This document shows positions 45,354 to 53,940 of a DNA stretch of 64,000 bases, piece by piece. The notes under the pieces are model-generated. The model was not told where the DNA came from and made no database searches. It was given only the letters and a program-made list of their open reading frames with translations. Source of the stretch: Pseudomonas_T sp032052615 (GTDB taxonomy: Bacteria > Pseudomonadota > Gammaproteobacteria > Pseudomonadales > Pseudomonadaceae); NCBI GenBank assembly GCA_032052615.1, contig DAMBWF010000001.1, positions 496,001 through 560,000 of the forward strand, written 5' to 3'. The translations under genes and the position numbers were made by a program. Every line of letters starts with the position of its first letter. Positions within the stretch are counted from its first letter, which is position 1.

Positions 45354-45446
45354 TCAATACCGTTTCAGGTTGCGCTTGTTGTAGTCCCCCCATGCGAGGG
45401 CTATCGACTTCAGGGTGTGAGCCAGTCTGGAAAGCTTGATCTTCAT
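45354..45446 (-). CDS. 30-residue basic peptide upstream of the B3/B4 gene
   Basis: The ATG at 45446 has a GGAG 11 bases upstream; the frame reads MKIKLSRLAHTLKSIALAWG, then a basic, Asn/Arg-rich tail ending RY. The distance to the B3/B4 start is 28 bases. Composition is amphipathic-helical and basic, loosely similar to DUF1127-type small proteins or to a leader peptide. The evidence is the ribosome site, the clean stop and the residue pattern only. Confidence 0.4.
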   Translation of the reverse strand: MKIKLSRLAHTLKSIALAWGDYNKRNLKRY

Positions 45447-46149
45447 GTGTTCGCGACTCCAGGAGGGGGATGGGCAAAGGATAAGGAAATCCCGGGGAGG
45501 CGCTCACCAAAAGACCTAATGGACGATCAGCGCTCCTGATGGAGCCTAGGCGGAGCGACGGCAGGCGCGGATACGGCGGCCGTGCGAACCCGGAAGGAGG
45601 CGGGCGGCCTGCTGCGGTGCCGACGCAAGGGCGGGAATGGGATCGACCCGCGCTGCGAAGGCGCCGAGGGCAAGGCGAAGGGGCTAGGCGGAACGGGGTA
45701 CCGGACGGGTGTAAACGGCTGGCAGGCGGCCGGTCCGGCCTGCCCCCGCGCTACCCGACGTGAGCATTCAGCGATCAGGGCTTAGGGCCAGCTGCGACGG
45801 TGATGGCCTCGCGCCCGACGGTTCGTCAGGGGCCTCCGCGATTGTGCCGGTGTGTGGCCGGGCCGGGAGCCAGGCGCGGCGATGGTTTCCGCCGGGCCGA
45901 TGAGCGGACGACGCAGGCGGAGTGAAAGTCCGCACAACGCGTATCGCTGCGGAACGCGGCGCCCGGTTAAGAACGCCGTACCGGCGGTCGCCCACGCCCA
46001 GACGCGCCTGTGCCTTCACGGCGCGGCCACGGCCCCCAGCGCCTTCGCGGCCAGCCAGCGGCCGCACGGCATTGCTATCGGGTCCGGCCAACGCTCCACG
46101 CGGGTCGGGTTCGAATGCTCGCCGCGCTTCGCCTCGACAACCGCGCCGG
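45447..46149. other. Gene-empty 0.7-kb stretch
   Basis: High-GC DNA without a convincing gene, RNA or repeat. Overlapping open frames are short and have no recognisable features. Confidence 0.5.
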
Positions 46150-47019
46150 CTAGCGACGCGCGCCCTCGTCGAGCAGCCACCGTTCGAACGTCGCCAGCGC
46201 GGGCGAGGCGTCGCTGTCCGGCCGGGTCACGAGGACGTAGCGCGCCTTCAGGTCCGTCAGGGGACGCCAGGGAGCCGCCAATCGGCCTTCCCGGAGTTCG
46301 TCCTCGACGTAGCGATGCGGCACCAGGGCCATGCCGAGGCCGGCTTTCGCGGCTTCGATGAGCAGGGCATAGCGGTCGTAGGTCGGGCCCGTCGATTCGG
46401 CGGCCAGCGACAGCCCGGAAAGCGTCGCGTAGCGGGCCCAACTGTAGGGGCTCGCATGCTTGTGCAACAGCGGCATGTGCTCGGGCACCCGCGCCGCGAG
46501 TCAAGGGTGGCAAACCGCGACCATCGGCTCTTCGAACAACGGCTGCACCTTCATGGCGTGCCAGGCGGGATGGTCGTAATTGATCGCGGCGTTCAGGCCG
46601 CTTTCGTCCAACGAGAAAGGATGGGTCCGCTCTCGCAGATGAATTTCGATATCCGGATGGTTTTGCTGGAACCCCGCGAGGCGGGGAATCAGCCAACGGC
46701 TGGCCAGGGTCGGAATGACGCCGATTTCCAGCGAGTCCTTGTCCGGCGTGTCGTTCATCAGGCGCCGGGTGTGGCGCTCGATATCGGCCAGAGCCACGCG
46801 CATCCGCGCCGCGTAGCGCTCGCCATGGCCGGACAGCTCGACGCGGTTTCCCACCCGATGGAAGAGCCGGATCCCTAGAAAGGCTTCCAGCTTGGCGATC
46901 TGGCGGCTGATGGCGCCCTCGCTCAGTGCCAGTTCCTGGGCGGCCTTGGCGAAGCTTCGGTGGCGCGCGGCGGCCTCCAGGGCAAGGAGGGTTGAGGTGC
47001 TGGGCAGGCGTCTGCTCAT
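46150..47019 (-). pseudogene. LysR (GcvA-like) regulator interrupted by an in-frame TGA
   Basis: A 289-codon LysR gene with N-terminal helix-turn-helix (RSFAKAAQELALSEGAISRQIAKLEAFLGI) and a GcvA-type effector domain (TLASRWLIPRLAGFQQNHPDIEIHL, and LIEAAKAGLGMALVPHRYVEDEL). Both halves are in the same frame, separated only by a TGA at 46501-46503 after MVAVCHP. A CGA-to-TGA change would explain it, since Arg is plausible there. The start ATG at 47019 is normal. It is divergent from the DUF998 gene. Confidence 0.8.
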
Positions 47020-47172
47020 GGGCCGTCACGGGTCGGAGGGGGCGACAGGATGACGCATCGGCAAGCTGCCTTGCAAAAGAATCGGTAACGCTTCCGCCGC
47101 GAGGTTCCCTAGCATGGGCCGGGGTTTCGCATGGGCGGAGCCGATCATCGAACGGCAGAGGAGTACCGCGCC

Positions 47173-47841
47173 ATGAAAACCGTTGACCGAGCGCTGCTGG
47201 GCCTGGGCGTGGTCATTCCGCTCTGGCTGTTCCTCGGCGTGGCGCTGACCGCCTTGGGCTATCCGGGCTACAGCCACCTGGAGCTAGCCATGAGCCGGCT
47301 GGGAGCCACGGGTGCCCCGACCCAGGTCTATTCCGCATGGGTGAACAACGTTCCCCTGGGCGTGTTCTTTCTATTGTTCGCGATGGGCGTGGCGAGGCGC
47401 TTCCGTGACTCCCGCCTGGCTTGGCTGAGCGCCGCGCTCATGGCCATCCATGGCCTGGGAAGTCTCGCGACGGGCTACTTTCCCTGCGACCAGGGCTGTG
47501 CGCCGGCGCAGCCTTCGACCTCGCAGCACATCCATAACCTGGCCGGGCTGGTGATGTTCGCCTCGCTGACAGTGTCCAGCGGGCTATGGGCGTTTCTCGG
47601 CAAGCGGCTGCTTTCGTCGCCTGGCTTCGGGATGTTCTCCGCACTCTGCGTCCTTCTATCCCTCGTGACGGTGTCGATGATGGCGAAGGCGTTTGCCGAC
47701 GGGCATCTGTTCGGCTTGTACCAGCGGCTCAACTACGGTGTTTCGGTGGCCTGGATCGCGGTCCTGGCCGTGTTCGCGCTACGCACGGGAACCAAGACGC
47801 TGCCGCGTCCATGTCCAGCCGGCGACCGAGCCGCCGGGTAG
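47173..47841 (+). CDS. DUF998 membrane protein
   Basis: The protein has 222 residues with six predicted helices from MKTVDRALLGLGVVIPLWLFLG. The family motif region SRLGATGAPTQVYSAWVNNVPLGVFFLLFAMGVARRF, GYFPCDQGC and HIHNLAGLVMF matches DUF998. Start chosen at the first ATG with a GAGGAG site. Inner membrane; function unknown. Divergent from the broken LysR gene, so it may have been its target. Confidence 0.85.
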   Translation: MKTVDRALLGLGVVIPLWLFLGVALTALGYPGYSHLELAMSRLGATGAPTQVYSAWVNNVPLGVFFLLFAMGVARRFRDSRLAWLSAALMAIHGLGSLATGYFPCDQGCAPAQPSTSQHIHNLAGLVMFASLTVSSGLWAFLGKRLLSSPGFGMFSALCVLLSLVTVSMMAKAFADGHLFGLYQRLNYGVSVAWIAVLAVFALRTGTKTLPRPCPAGDRAAG

Positions 47842-48150
47842 CACGCCATGCCCTGTCGGGCGGCTCATACAAGAGAGCGAATCGCGCCTGGCGATCCCAG
47901 CAGAAGTGCTTGAGGCCCGCATCGGGCGGGGCCGCGCCGGCTAGGCTGGCATGGGCAGTGCGGCCTCCCTTTGACCACGGACTCCTGTCGCGACGCACCA
48001 CCCCGCGTTTCCACCGTTATCGCTCGTCACCGCGAAGGGGCGTGCTCGCCCTCAGCGAAGCAGGTTCGAGGATGGCGTAGCGCCGGGTGCCGGCTTCGGT
48101 GTCCGGGCCGGCGCGGGCTTCGTCGACGGCGGGCTCGGAGGGCATGGGGC
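47842..48150. other. Intergenic stretch
   Basis: No gene or RNA supported; lies between convergent DUF998 and GIY-YIG genes. Confidence 0.5.
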
Positions 48151-48738
48151 TCAATCCAGGCCCCGGAAGTGCTTGAGGTCCCGGATCAGGGTCTTCGCGT
48201 CGGCGACGGCTTCGTTGAGGGTGTGTTCCACCGTGTCGTTCCAGTGCTCGATCTGCTCTCGGGCCACGCCGGTATCGTCGAGGGCCGCCCAGGTGGACTC
48301 CTGGATTCCCGACATGTCGAGGGGGCGTCGCTGAGTGTTTTCGCCGGTATTCAGCACGAAGTCGTAATTCACCAGGAAACAGCTTTCCACAAGCTTCGCC
48401 AGCATGCCGGTGCCGGGAATGAAGCCGACGTAGACATCGCCATCGGCCGTGCTGATCGGCAGGCCCGACGTGTTCTCGATGCCGCCCGGGGTCCTCATTG
48501 TGTAGATCGCGCCACCCGGTTTGAGGTGCTCCCCCAGGCGGGTCTTCAAGGGGCGGGAGGTGAAGCCGCAATAAACGGGGAAACAGGTTTGCAGGGAGGC
48601 CGAGGTGACGAAGTAGAGCAGGTAGACCCCCGGCTCGCTCACCGTGGGAATGTGGTCGCGGGTGACGGCATGGACACTGCCGCCGTAGGCGCGAATGAGG
48701 CCCGTGACGTTCCGACTGTCTCGTTCCGCTTTGTTCAT
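48151..48738 (-). CDS. Stand-alone GIY-YIG nuclease-like protein
   Basis: The protein has 195 residues from MNKAERDSRNVTG (GGAG 8 bases upstream). Residues about 35-75 contain the GIY-YIG pattern: GVYLLYFVTS, then VYCGFTSRPLKTRLGEHLK with the catalytic Arg. A Glu follows in LVESCFLVNYDFVLNTGEN, in place of the usual metal-binding Glu region. There is no partner domain, so this is not UvrC or a homing enzyme of known type. Surroundings are decayed. Nuclease activity is inferred from the motif only. Confidence 0.7.
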   Translation of the reverse strand: MNKAERDSRNVTGLIRAYGGSVHAVTRDHIPTVSEPGVYLLYFVTSASLQTCFPVYCGFTSRPLKTRLGEHLKPGGAIYTMRTPGGIENTSGLPISTADGDVYVGFIPGTGMLAKLVESCFLVNYDFVLNTGENTQRRPLDMSGIQESTWAALDDTGVAREQIEHWNDTVEHTLNEAVADAKTLIRDLKHFRGLD

Positions 48739-48827
48739 GTCTCGTGCTCCATGCTGTGTCGGGTTGTCCGAAAGCATAGTCGAGGGGCGTGGAGTCGCCC
48801 CCGGCACGCCCTAGCCGTCCTGGCGCA

Positions 48828-49080
48828 TCAGCTTGGTGCCATCCGCCGGGTCCGACGGCCCTCGGGCAGGCGGTGGCCATTTCGCAGGACGCGCATCGGG
48901 CTGCCCTCGGCGGTGTAGACCACCAGGCGCCGTATTCGATGTCGAGAATGGCCGGCGCGCCATTCCCGTCGACGAGGAGGCGCCCGATGGCGTGGCTGTC
49001 GTTCCAGAACTTGCTGGAATGGGCTCGATCGCCAGCAGCAGGCGCGCGGCCGCGCCGTTGATGAACGAAGGGCGTGTTCG
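48828..49080 (-). pseudogene. Frameshifted remnant, unidentified gene
   Basis: On the minus strand three sensible peptide pieces lie in three different frames: FINGAAARLLLAIEPIPA (about 49065-49015), FWNDSHAIGRLLVDGNGAPA with ILDIEYGA (about 49010-48927), and VVYTAEGSPMRVLRNGHRLPEG (about 48925-48855), stop at 48828. Joined, they read as one protein end. Two frameshifts break it. No family recognised. Confidence 0.45.
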
Positions 49081-49098
49081 TGGCTCACGGTGCCATCT

Positions 49099-49385
49099 TC
49101 AGGCAGGCGCAAGGGAAGGAGGACAGGCGCGGCGCTGGTCCCGACGGATGCTCATGAAGCAGAGCAGCCCGCCGAGGGCGGCTACCGCCATGAGGGCGAC
49201 GAACATGACCGCCGGCTGCCGCGTGGGACAGCAGATAGCCGCAGAGGATCGGGCTGAGCGCGCCGCCCAGGGCGGACAGGTTCCGGGCGCTGTAATAACT
49301 GCCGCGCGGGGGCGGGCGCGATGAGGTCGATGAGCAGGTACTCGCCCGGCAACACCATGAATTGAATGTTGGCCTGGCGGCCATC
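49099..49385 (-). pseudogene. MFS transporter remnant with two frameshifts
   Basis: Minus-strand pieces in three frames: QANIQFMVLPGEYLLIDLIA (from 49385), then RGSYYSARNLSALGGALSPI with LCGYLLSHA (about 49303-49216), then MFVALMAVAALGGLLCFMSI with a basic tail (49209-49105), stop at 49099. This order resembles the last helices of an MdtH-type MFS protein. The 5' part is missing: sequence above 49385 shows no further match. A decayed, truncated gene. Confidence 0.6.
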
Positions 49386-49543
49386 AGTAAACAGATTTCG
49401 GACTGGAGATTCGTCTAGCCGTGTCGCCGGCCCGTCCTCGGATGGGCATGACGGTTTCGCGCCACGCCGCCGCTCCGGCCCCGTAGAATGCCTCGCGCTT
49501 TCGCCTTGTCTAGCAACCTTTCTTCTGCCGTGGTGGAGTTCCC

Positions 49544-50281
49544 ATGAAGTACTTTCGATTGGTATTCGTTCTAGCGCTGGCAAGTCAGATCGCCGGCTGC
49601 GCTTTCGGGCAACGCGTCGATTACCGGCGCGCTGCGCCCTACGTGACGGTCACGTCGGACAAGCAGGTCGCGGTGGCCGTGGTGGACGAGCGGCCCTACG
49701 TGCTCGCGCGGAGCAAGCGGCCGACCTACGTCGGGACCCTGCGGGCGCTGTACTACAACCCCTACAACGTGACGACCTACAGCGGCGACCCGCTGGCGGC
49801 GGATATCCAGGAAGCCGTGCGCAGCGCCCTGTCGCGGGCCTCCATCCAGGCGGTTCCCGCCGCGTCCACCGACAGGGCCTCGGGGCCGAACCAACGGCTG
49901 CTGCTGATCCGCATGCGAGAGTGGAAATCGGACGCCTACATGAGCGTCCGCTTCGACTATGACCTCACCGCCTCGGTGATCGACGAGAACGGCCGGGTAT
50001 TGGCCAGCAAGGACGCCAAGCGGAGCGGCGCGGTGACCAACCTGATCACCGCCGGCTCCGGGGTGCTGGCCCAGTTGCTCGGTTCCGAGGAAATCGTCGC
50101 CGCGCTGGCGCCGGCGATCGTCCCGGCGAGCTCCGTCACCGCCGCCGAGCCGACAGCCCGGGCGACGCCGGCCGCGAGCGACGGTTCGGCGGCTTACGAC
50201 GCCTGCATGCGCCGAGTGCTGCGCATCGCCGATCCGGCCTTGCGGCTGTCGTCCATGTCGATGTGCGATTCAGCGCGCTGA
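49544..50281 (+). CDS. Lipoprotein with a conserved C-terminal cysteine motif (A)
   Basis: The protein has 245 residues. Lipobox in LASQIAGCAF. The body (SDKQVAVAVVDERPYVLARS, and ADIQEAVRSALSRASI, RFDYDLTASVIDENGR) resembles a periplasmic beta-rich YajG-like lipoprotein. The last 29 residues contain DACMRRVLRIADPALRL and end CDSAR; 22 of 29 positions are identical to the end of the convergent lipoprotein at 50325-50861. Function unknown. Confidence 0.75.
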   Translation: MKYFRLVFVLALASQIAGCAFGQRVDYRRAAPYVTVTSDKQVAVAVVDERPYVLARSKRPTYVGTLRALYYNPYNVTTYSGDPLAADIQEAVRSALSRASIQAVPAASTDRASGPNQRLLLIRMREWKSDAYMSVRFDYDLTASVIDENGRVLASKDAKRSGAVTNLITAGSGVLAQLLGSEEIVAALAPAIVPASSVTAAEPTARATPAASDGSAAYDACMRRVLRIADPALRLSSMSMCDSAR

Positions 50282-50324
50282 GCCGCAAGCCCGCCTGCGT
50301 GGGCTTTCTCGCGACGGCGAGGTG

Positions 50325-50861
50325 TTATTTGGCGGCGTCGCAGGAGCCCATGGCCTCCAGGCGTAGCGCCGGATCGGCGATGCGCAGCACCCGCGCCATG
50401 CAGGCGTCGTAGGCTGTGGAGGCCGGCCCGGTCGGTGCCGTGGCGGTTGGGAGCGGGCGCGGGGGTGGCGTGCCGTCGAAGCGTCCGCCGTTGGCCAGGC
50501 AGTCGAAGGCTTCGGGGTTCTTGAGTTTTACCGCATAGCCCCAGGACTGGGGCCTGACCACCGCGATGAAGCCCATCTTCATGTGGGAACGCATGCTCAC
50601 CACGGCGTCCGCTCCCACGCTGCGGGCCACTTCAGCCACGGCATGATTGACCTTGGCGAAGCCGCCGTACCACTGCTGGTTGGCCACGGCACGCCCCAGC
50701 GGGGTGAACGCCACATCCTGGGGCAGCCGCTTGGGCAACAGGCAGACCGGACCTGAGTAGCGCGGCAACGGGGGTTTCGAGTCCCGGGTGGGCTGCACTA
50801 CCGACTTGGTCCCACAGCCCACCAGCGCCAGCAGGCAGATCAGCGCGAATCCCGCTCTCAT
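50325..50861 (-). CDS. Lipoprotein with the same C-terminal motif (B)
   Basis: The protein has 178 residues from MRAGFALICLL with lipobox LALVGC; a longer frame upstream is unlikely because the signal peptide fits only here. The middle (FTPLGRAVANQQWYGGFAKV, and VGADAVVSMRSHMKMGF) is not similar to its convergent neighbour. The C-terminus after a Pro/Thr linker contains DACMARVLRIADPALRL and ends CDAAK. Both genes end towards each other with 43 bases between. Confidence 0.75.
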   Translation of the reverse strand: MRAGFALICLLALVGCGTKSVVQPTRDSKPPLPRYSGPVCLLPKRLPQDVAFTPLGRAVANQQWYGGFAKVNHAVAEVARSVGADAVVSMRSHMKMGFIAVVRPQSWGYAVKLKNPEAFDCLANGGRFDGTPPPRPLPTATAPTGPASTAYDACMARVLRIADPALRLEAMGSCDAAK

Positions 50862-51135
50862 TGCAATAATCCGTCGTTTGAAAGGGACGGCATCATAGCA
50901 ACCGGATGCTCCGAGCGAGACGATCCGGGTCAAGGGGGCGAACCTCGCCGAACGGTAACGAGGAGCAGCCTTCCCTGGCGTGGCCGCAGGCTGCCATCGG
51001 TTGTGGCACGCCGTAGGGTCCGGGGCGGCTGGTGGCGCGTAGGCGGTCTGGTCGAGGGAGAAGTGCTTGCGAGCGAGGCGTGGGAGGGAAAAGGCATCGC
51101 CCCCTTGGGGCGTCGCCGCAACCGGGCCAGCCGAG

Positions 51136-51579
51136 TCAGTCGGCGAAACAGCCGAAGTGGGTATCGGGTTTCGCGTCGTTGAGGAAGAAGCCGCAGAGGG
51201 CGACCAGGCCTTCCCGGTCGGCTGCCTGGGCCGATACCAGGCGCTCGCCCTCGAAGGCGAAAGTGGTGAAGTTGTGCCCGGTGGGGATGCCCAGGGGCAG
51301 CGGCACGATCAGCACCGGCATGACCGCCGCCCAGGCCAGGTCCGGCTGCCGGTAGTACCAGAAGTCCCGACCGTCTTCCCGCCACGTCCGGTCGGGCTCG
51401 CCCCAGGCCGCCCGGACATCGTCGCGACGGGTGAAGGTCTCGCTGCCGGAGCAGCAGTAGCCGCGCCCGCCGGGCTTCACCGCCTCGCCGGTATAGGTTC
51501 GGGTCGGATTGTGCAGCGTGATCACGCCGACGCATCCCGACAGCATCGACACCAGCATCGCCACGACCAACACACGCAT
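51136..51579 (-). CDS. Small lipoprotein, unknown
   Basis: The protein has 147 residues from MRVLVVAMLVSMLSGC (lipobox LSGC). The segment TRRDDVRAAWGEPDRTWREDGRDFWYYR resembles the small-protein-A/OmlA-type region where a conserved Trp-Gly-x-Pro-Asp occurs, suggesting a BLIP-like fold. A later part is hydrophobic (PVLIVPLPLGIPTGHNF). Outer-membrane anchored. Function unknown. Confidence 0.7.
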   Translation of the reverse strand: MRVLVVAMLVSMLSGCVGVITLHNPTRTYTGEAVKPGGRGYCCSGSETFTRRDDVRAAWGEPDRTWREDGRDFWYYRQPDLAWAAVMPVLIVPLPLGIPTGHNFTTFAFEGERLVSAQAADREGLVALCGFFLNDAKPDTHFGCFAD

Positions 51580-51782
51580 GGGGGCCTCCCGTTCTCTCGG
51601 ATGACCGAGCCTAGGCGCAGGAGCGGTCCGCTGACAAGCGCACCGGCGGAAACGAGCCGGGCGGGGGGCGCCGGCCCGGCCTTTTCGAGAGGCGCGCCGC
51701 GCCGGCGTGGCCTCGGGGGACATCTTCTTCGCGAAAATGGAATCGGCCGGGACGCCCCGTCAGGGGGCGCGCCCGGCGCGGT

Positions 51783-52826
51783 TCATCCCTTGGCCACCCA
51801 GGCGTTGAAACGCTGCTCCAGCTCTTCGCCGTGTTCCACCCAGAAGGCGTTGTCGATGGGCATCGAGACCGCCAGGTTCTCCGGAGCGGTGTTCAACCGC
51901 GCCGCCAGTTTCGGGTCCAGCAGCGAGGCGGTGGCCGGGCTGGTGGGTCCGTAGGCGAGCCGCTCGGTGTGCAGCTTCTGCTGTTCTGGGCGCAGGGCGA
52001 AGGCGATGAACTGCTCGGCCACCGCCTTGTTCCGACTGCCCTTGGGGATCGCCCAGGAGTCGATGGCGTAGATGCTGCCGTTCCAGACGATGGCCATGTT
52101 GGCCCCTTCCTGCTGGGCGGCGAACACCCGGCCGTTGAAGGCGGTGCTCATCACCACGTCGCCACTGGCGAGGAACTGCATCGGCTGGGCGCCCGACTCC
52201 CACCACTGGATGTCCCGCTTGATTTCGTCCAGTTTGCGAAATGCGCGGTCGACGCCCTGGGGAGTGGCGAGCGCCTTGTACAGGTCCTTCCGGGGCACGC
52301 CGTCGGCCATCAGGGCGATTTCCAGGGTGTACTTGGCGCCCTTGCGCAGGCTGCGCTTGCCGGGGTACTTGCGGGTGTCCCAGAAGTCCGTCCAGCCGGT
52401 GGGCGCTTCCTTGAGGCGATCGGCGTTGTAGGCCATCGCCATGGACCAGACCAGCAGGCCGGCGCCGCACTCGCTGAGGGTGCCCGGCACGAAGTCTTCC
52501 TCCCGGCCGATGGCCGCGGCGTTCAACTGCTCGAACAGACCCTCGTCGCAGCCCCGCAGCAGCTCCGGGCCCTCCACCTGGACCACGTCCCAAGTCACGC
52601 TATGGGTGTCGACCATGGCCTTGATCTTGCCCATTTCGCCGTTGTACTCGCCGGCCAGGACCTTGTTGCCGGTGCTGCGCTCGAACGGCTTGTAGAAGGC
52701 TTCGGTCTGCACGTCCTTGCTGGTCCCGCCAAAGGAAATCACGGTGATTTCCGTGGCTTCGACCAGACCCGTGGCCAGCCAGGCGGCGAACAGGGTCGCG
52801 CCGATGGTGCTGGTGTTCGTCTTCAT
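51783..52826 (-). CDS. Periplasmic polyamine-type ABC substrate-binding protein
   Basis: The protein has 347 residues with a signal peptide (MKTNTSTIGATLFAAWLATG). A type II binding-protein fold of the PotD/PotF group: ITVISFGGTSKDVQTEAFYKPFE near the start, YNADRLKEAPTGWTDFWDTRKYPGK, and WNGSIYAIDSWAIPKGS. The ligand is not certain. No permease or ATPase gene lies in the window. It is 157 bases downstream of, and collinear with, the aldolase gene. Confidence 0.88.
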   Translation of the reverse strand: MKTNTSTIGATLFAAWLATGLVEATEITVISFGGTSKDVQTEAFYKPFERSTGNKVLAGEYNGEMGKIKAMVDTHSVTWDVVQVEGPELLRGCDEGLFEQLNAAAIGREEDFVPGTLSECGAGLLVWSMAMAYNADRLKEAPTGWTDFWDTRKYPGKRSLRKGAKYTLEIALMADGVPRKDLYKALATPQGVDRAFRKLDEIKRDIQWWESGAQPMQFLASGDVVMSTAFNGRVFAAQQEGANMAIVWNGSIYAIDSWAIPKGSRNKAVAEQFIAFALRPEQQKLHTERLAYGPTSPATASLLDPKLAARLNTAPENLAVSMPIDNAFWVEHGEELEQRFNAWVAKG

Positions 52827-52983
52827 GTCTACCTCTTGGATGTGTTGTTGACAGATTCAGGACTCGCAGGCGGTACGGGGCAATGGGGTCCGTTCCCGGC
52901 GCCGGGCTCCAGGGCCCGGATGGCATCGCCGCCGGCGCCCCAGGCCGACGACTGGCGGCCCGCGTCCGGCGGACCAAGGGGGG

Positions 52984-53754
52984 TCAGCAGCGGTAGTCGG
53001 TCTCGCCGTCGAGCAGGCGCAGGGCGGATGCCCAGGCCAGCAGGTGCAGGTCGCGGGCGATTTCGTCCTCGGACTGGCGCGCGGTGAGTTCGCAGACTTC
53101 CTGGGGCGGGATACGCAACGGCCGACCACCGGCCAGGGCCCGTACCTGGGCCTGGCAGGCCCGTTCGAGGAAGTACAGCTGGTTGAAAGCTTCGGCCACC
53201 GAGCCGCCCACCGCCAGCAGGCCGTGGTTGCGCAGGATCATCGCCTGGTGAGCGCCGAGGTCGCGCACCAGGCGGCCGCGCTCGTCCGGGTTCAGGGCGA
53301 TGCCCTCGTAGTCGTGGTAACCCAGCCGGCCGTAGTACTTCAGGGCGTGCTGGCTGATGGGAAGCAGACCCTCTTCCTGGGCGGACACGGCGATGCCGGC
53401 GGCGGTATGGGTGTGCACCACGCAGTTGACGTCGGCGCGGGCGGCGTGGATCGCCGAGTGGATGTTGAAGCCCGCGCGGTTGACGCTGTCGGGGCCCAGG
53501 CGCGGGTCCAGCAGATTGCCCTCGTGGTCCACCTTGACCAGGTCGGAGGCGCGCATCTCGTGGAATAGCACACCGTAGCGGTTGATCAGGAAGTGGTCCG
53601 GCTCGTTCGGCACCCGGGCGGAAATGTGGGTGTCGATCAGGTCGGTCATGCGGAAGTGCGCCACCAGCCGATAGAGGCCGGCGAGGTCGCAGCGCGTCTC
53701 CCACTCCTCGGGAGAAATTCGCTCGCGGTCGATGGGGTAAGCTGGTGCGCGCAT
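52984..53754 (-). CDS. Class II aldolase/adducin-family protein
   Basis: The protein has 256 residues from MRAPAYPIDRER, the in-frame ATG with AAGG at a good distance; an ATG two codons upstream is too close. Class II aldolase features: THISARVP, HTHTAAGIAVSAQ with the zinc histidines, and LRNHGLLAVGG. Sugar or hydroxy-acid aldol cleavage is the family function. Divergent from the MocR gene, whose product probably controls it together with the binding protein. Confidence 0.88.
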   Translation of the reverse strand: MRAPAYPIDRERISPEEWETRCDLAGLYRLVAHFRMTDLIDTHISARVPNEPDHFLINRYGVLFHEMRASDLVKVDHEGNLLDPRLGPDSVNRAGFNIHSAIHAARADVNCVVHTHTAAGIAVSAQEEGLLPISQHALKYYGRLGYHDYEGIALNPDERGRLVRDLGAHQAMILRNHGLLAVGGSVAEAFNQLYFLERACQAQVRALAGGRPLRIPPQEVCELTARQSEDEIARDLHLLAWASALRLLDGETDYRC

Positions 53755-53940
53755 GGGCATGTCCTTCTTCTTGTGATGTGGTCAGGCCGAGGGAAGGCCG
53801 GGCAGGGCGTGCAAGCCGCCCGCCCGACGACACGAGCTTGCGGCAGACGCCGCGCCGCTCGCCATGTACAGGGAGCGCTCCCGGCCGGCAGGGCTGTCGC
53901 GGTGGTTTCACCGATACACCCGCCGATTCCTTTCCCTTCG

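Noticed and set aside
46501..46503. Selenocysteine or stop readthrough in the LysR gene
   Set aside because: No selenocysteine insertion hairpin is evident, regulators of this family have no selenocysteine, and the other broken regulator uses TAG, so a shared recoding mechanism is unlikely.
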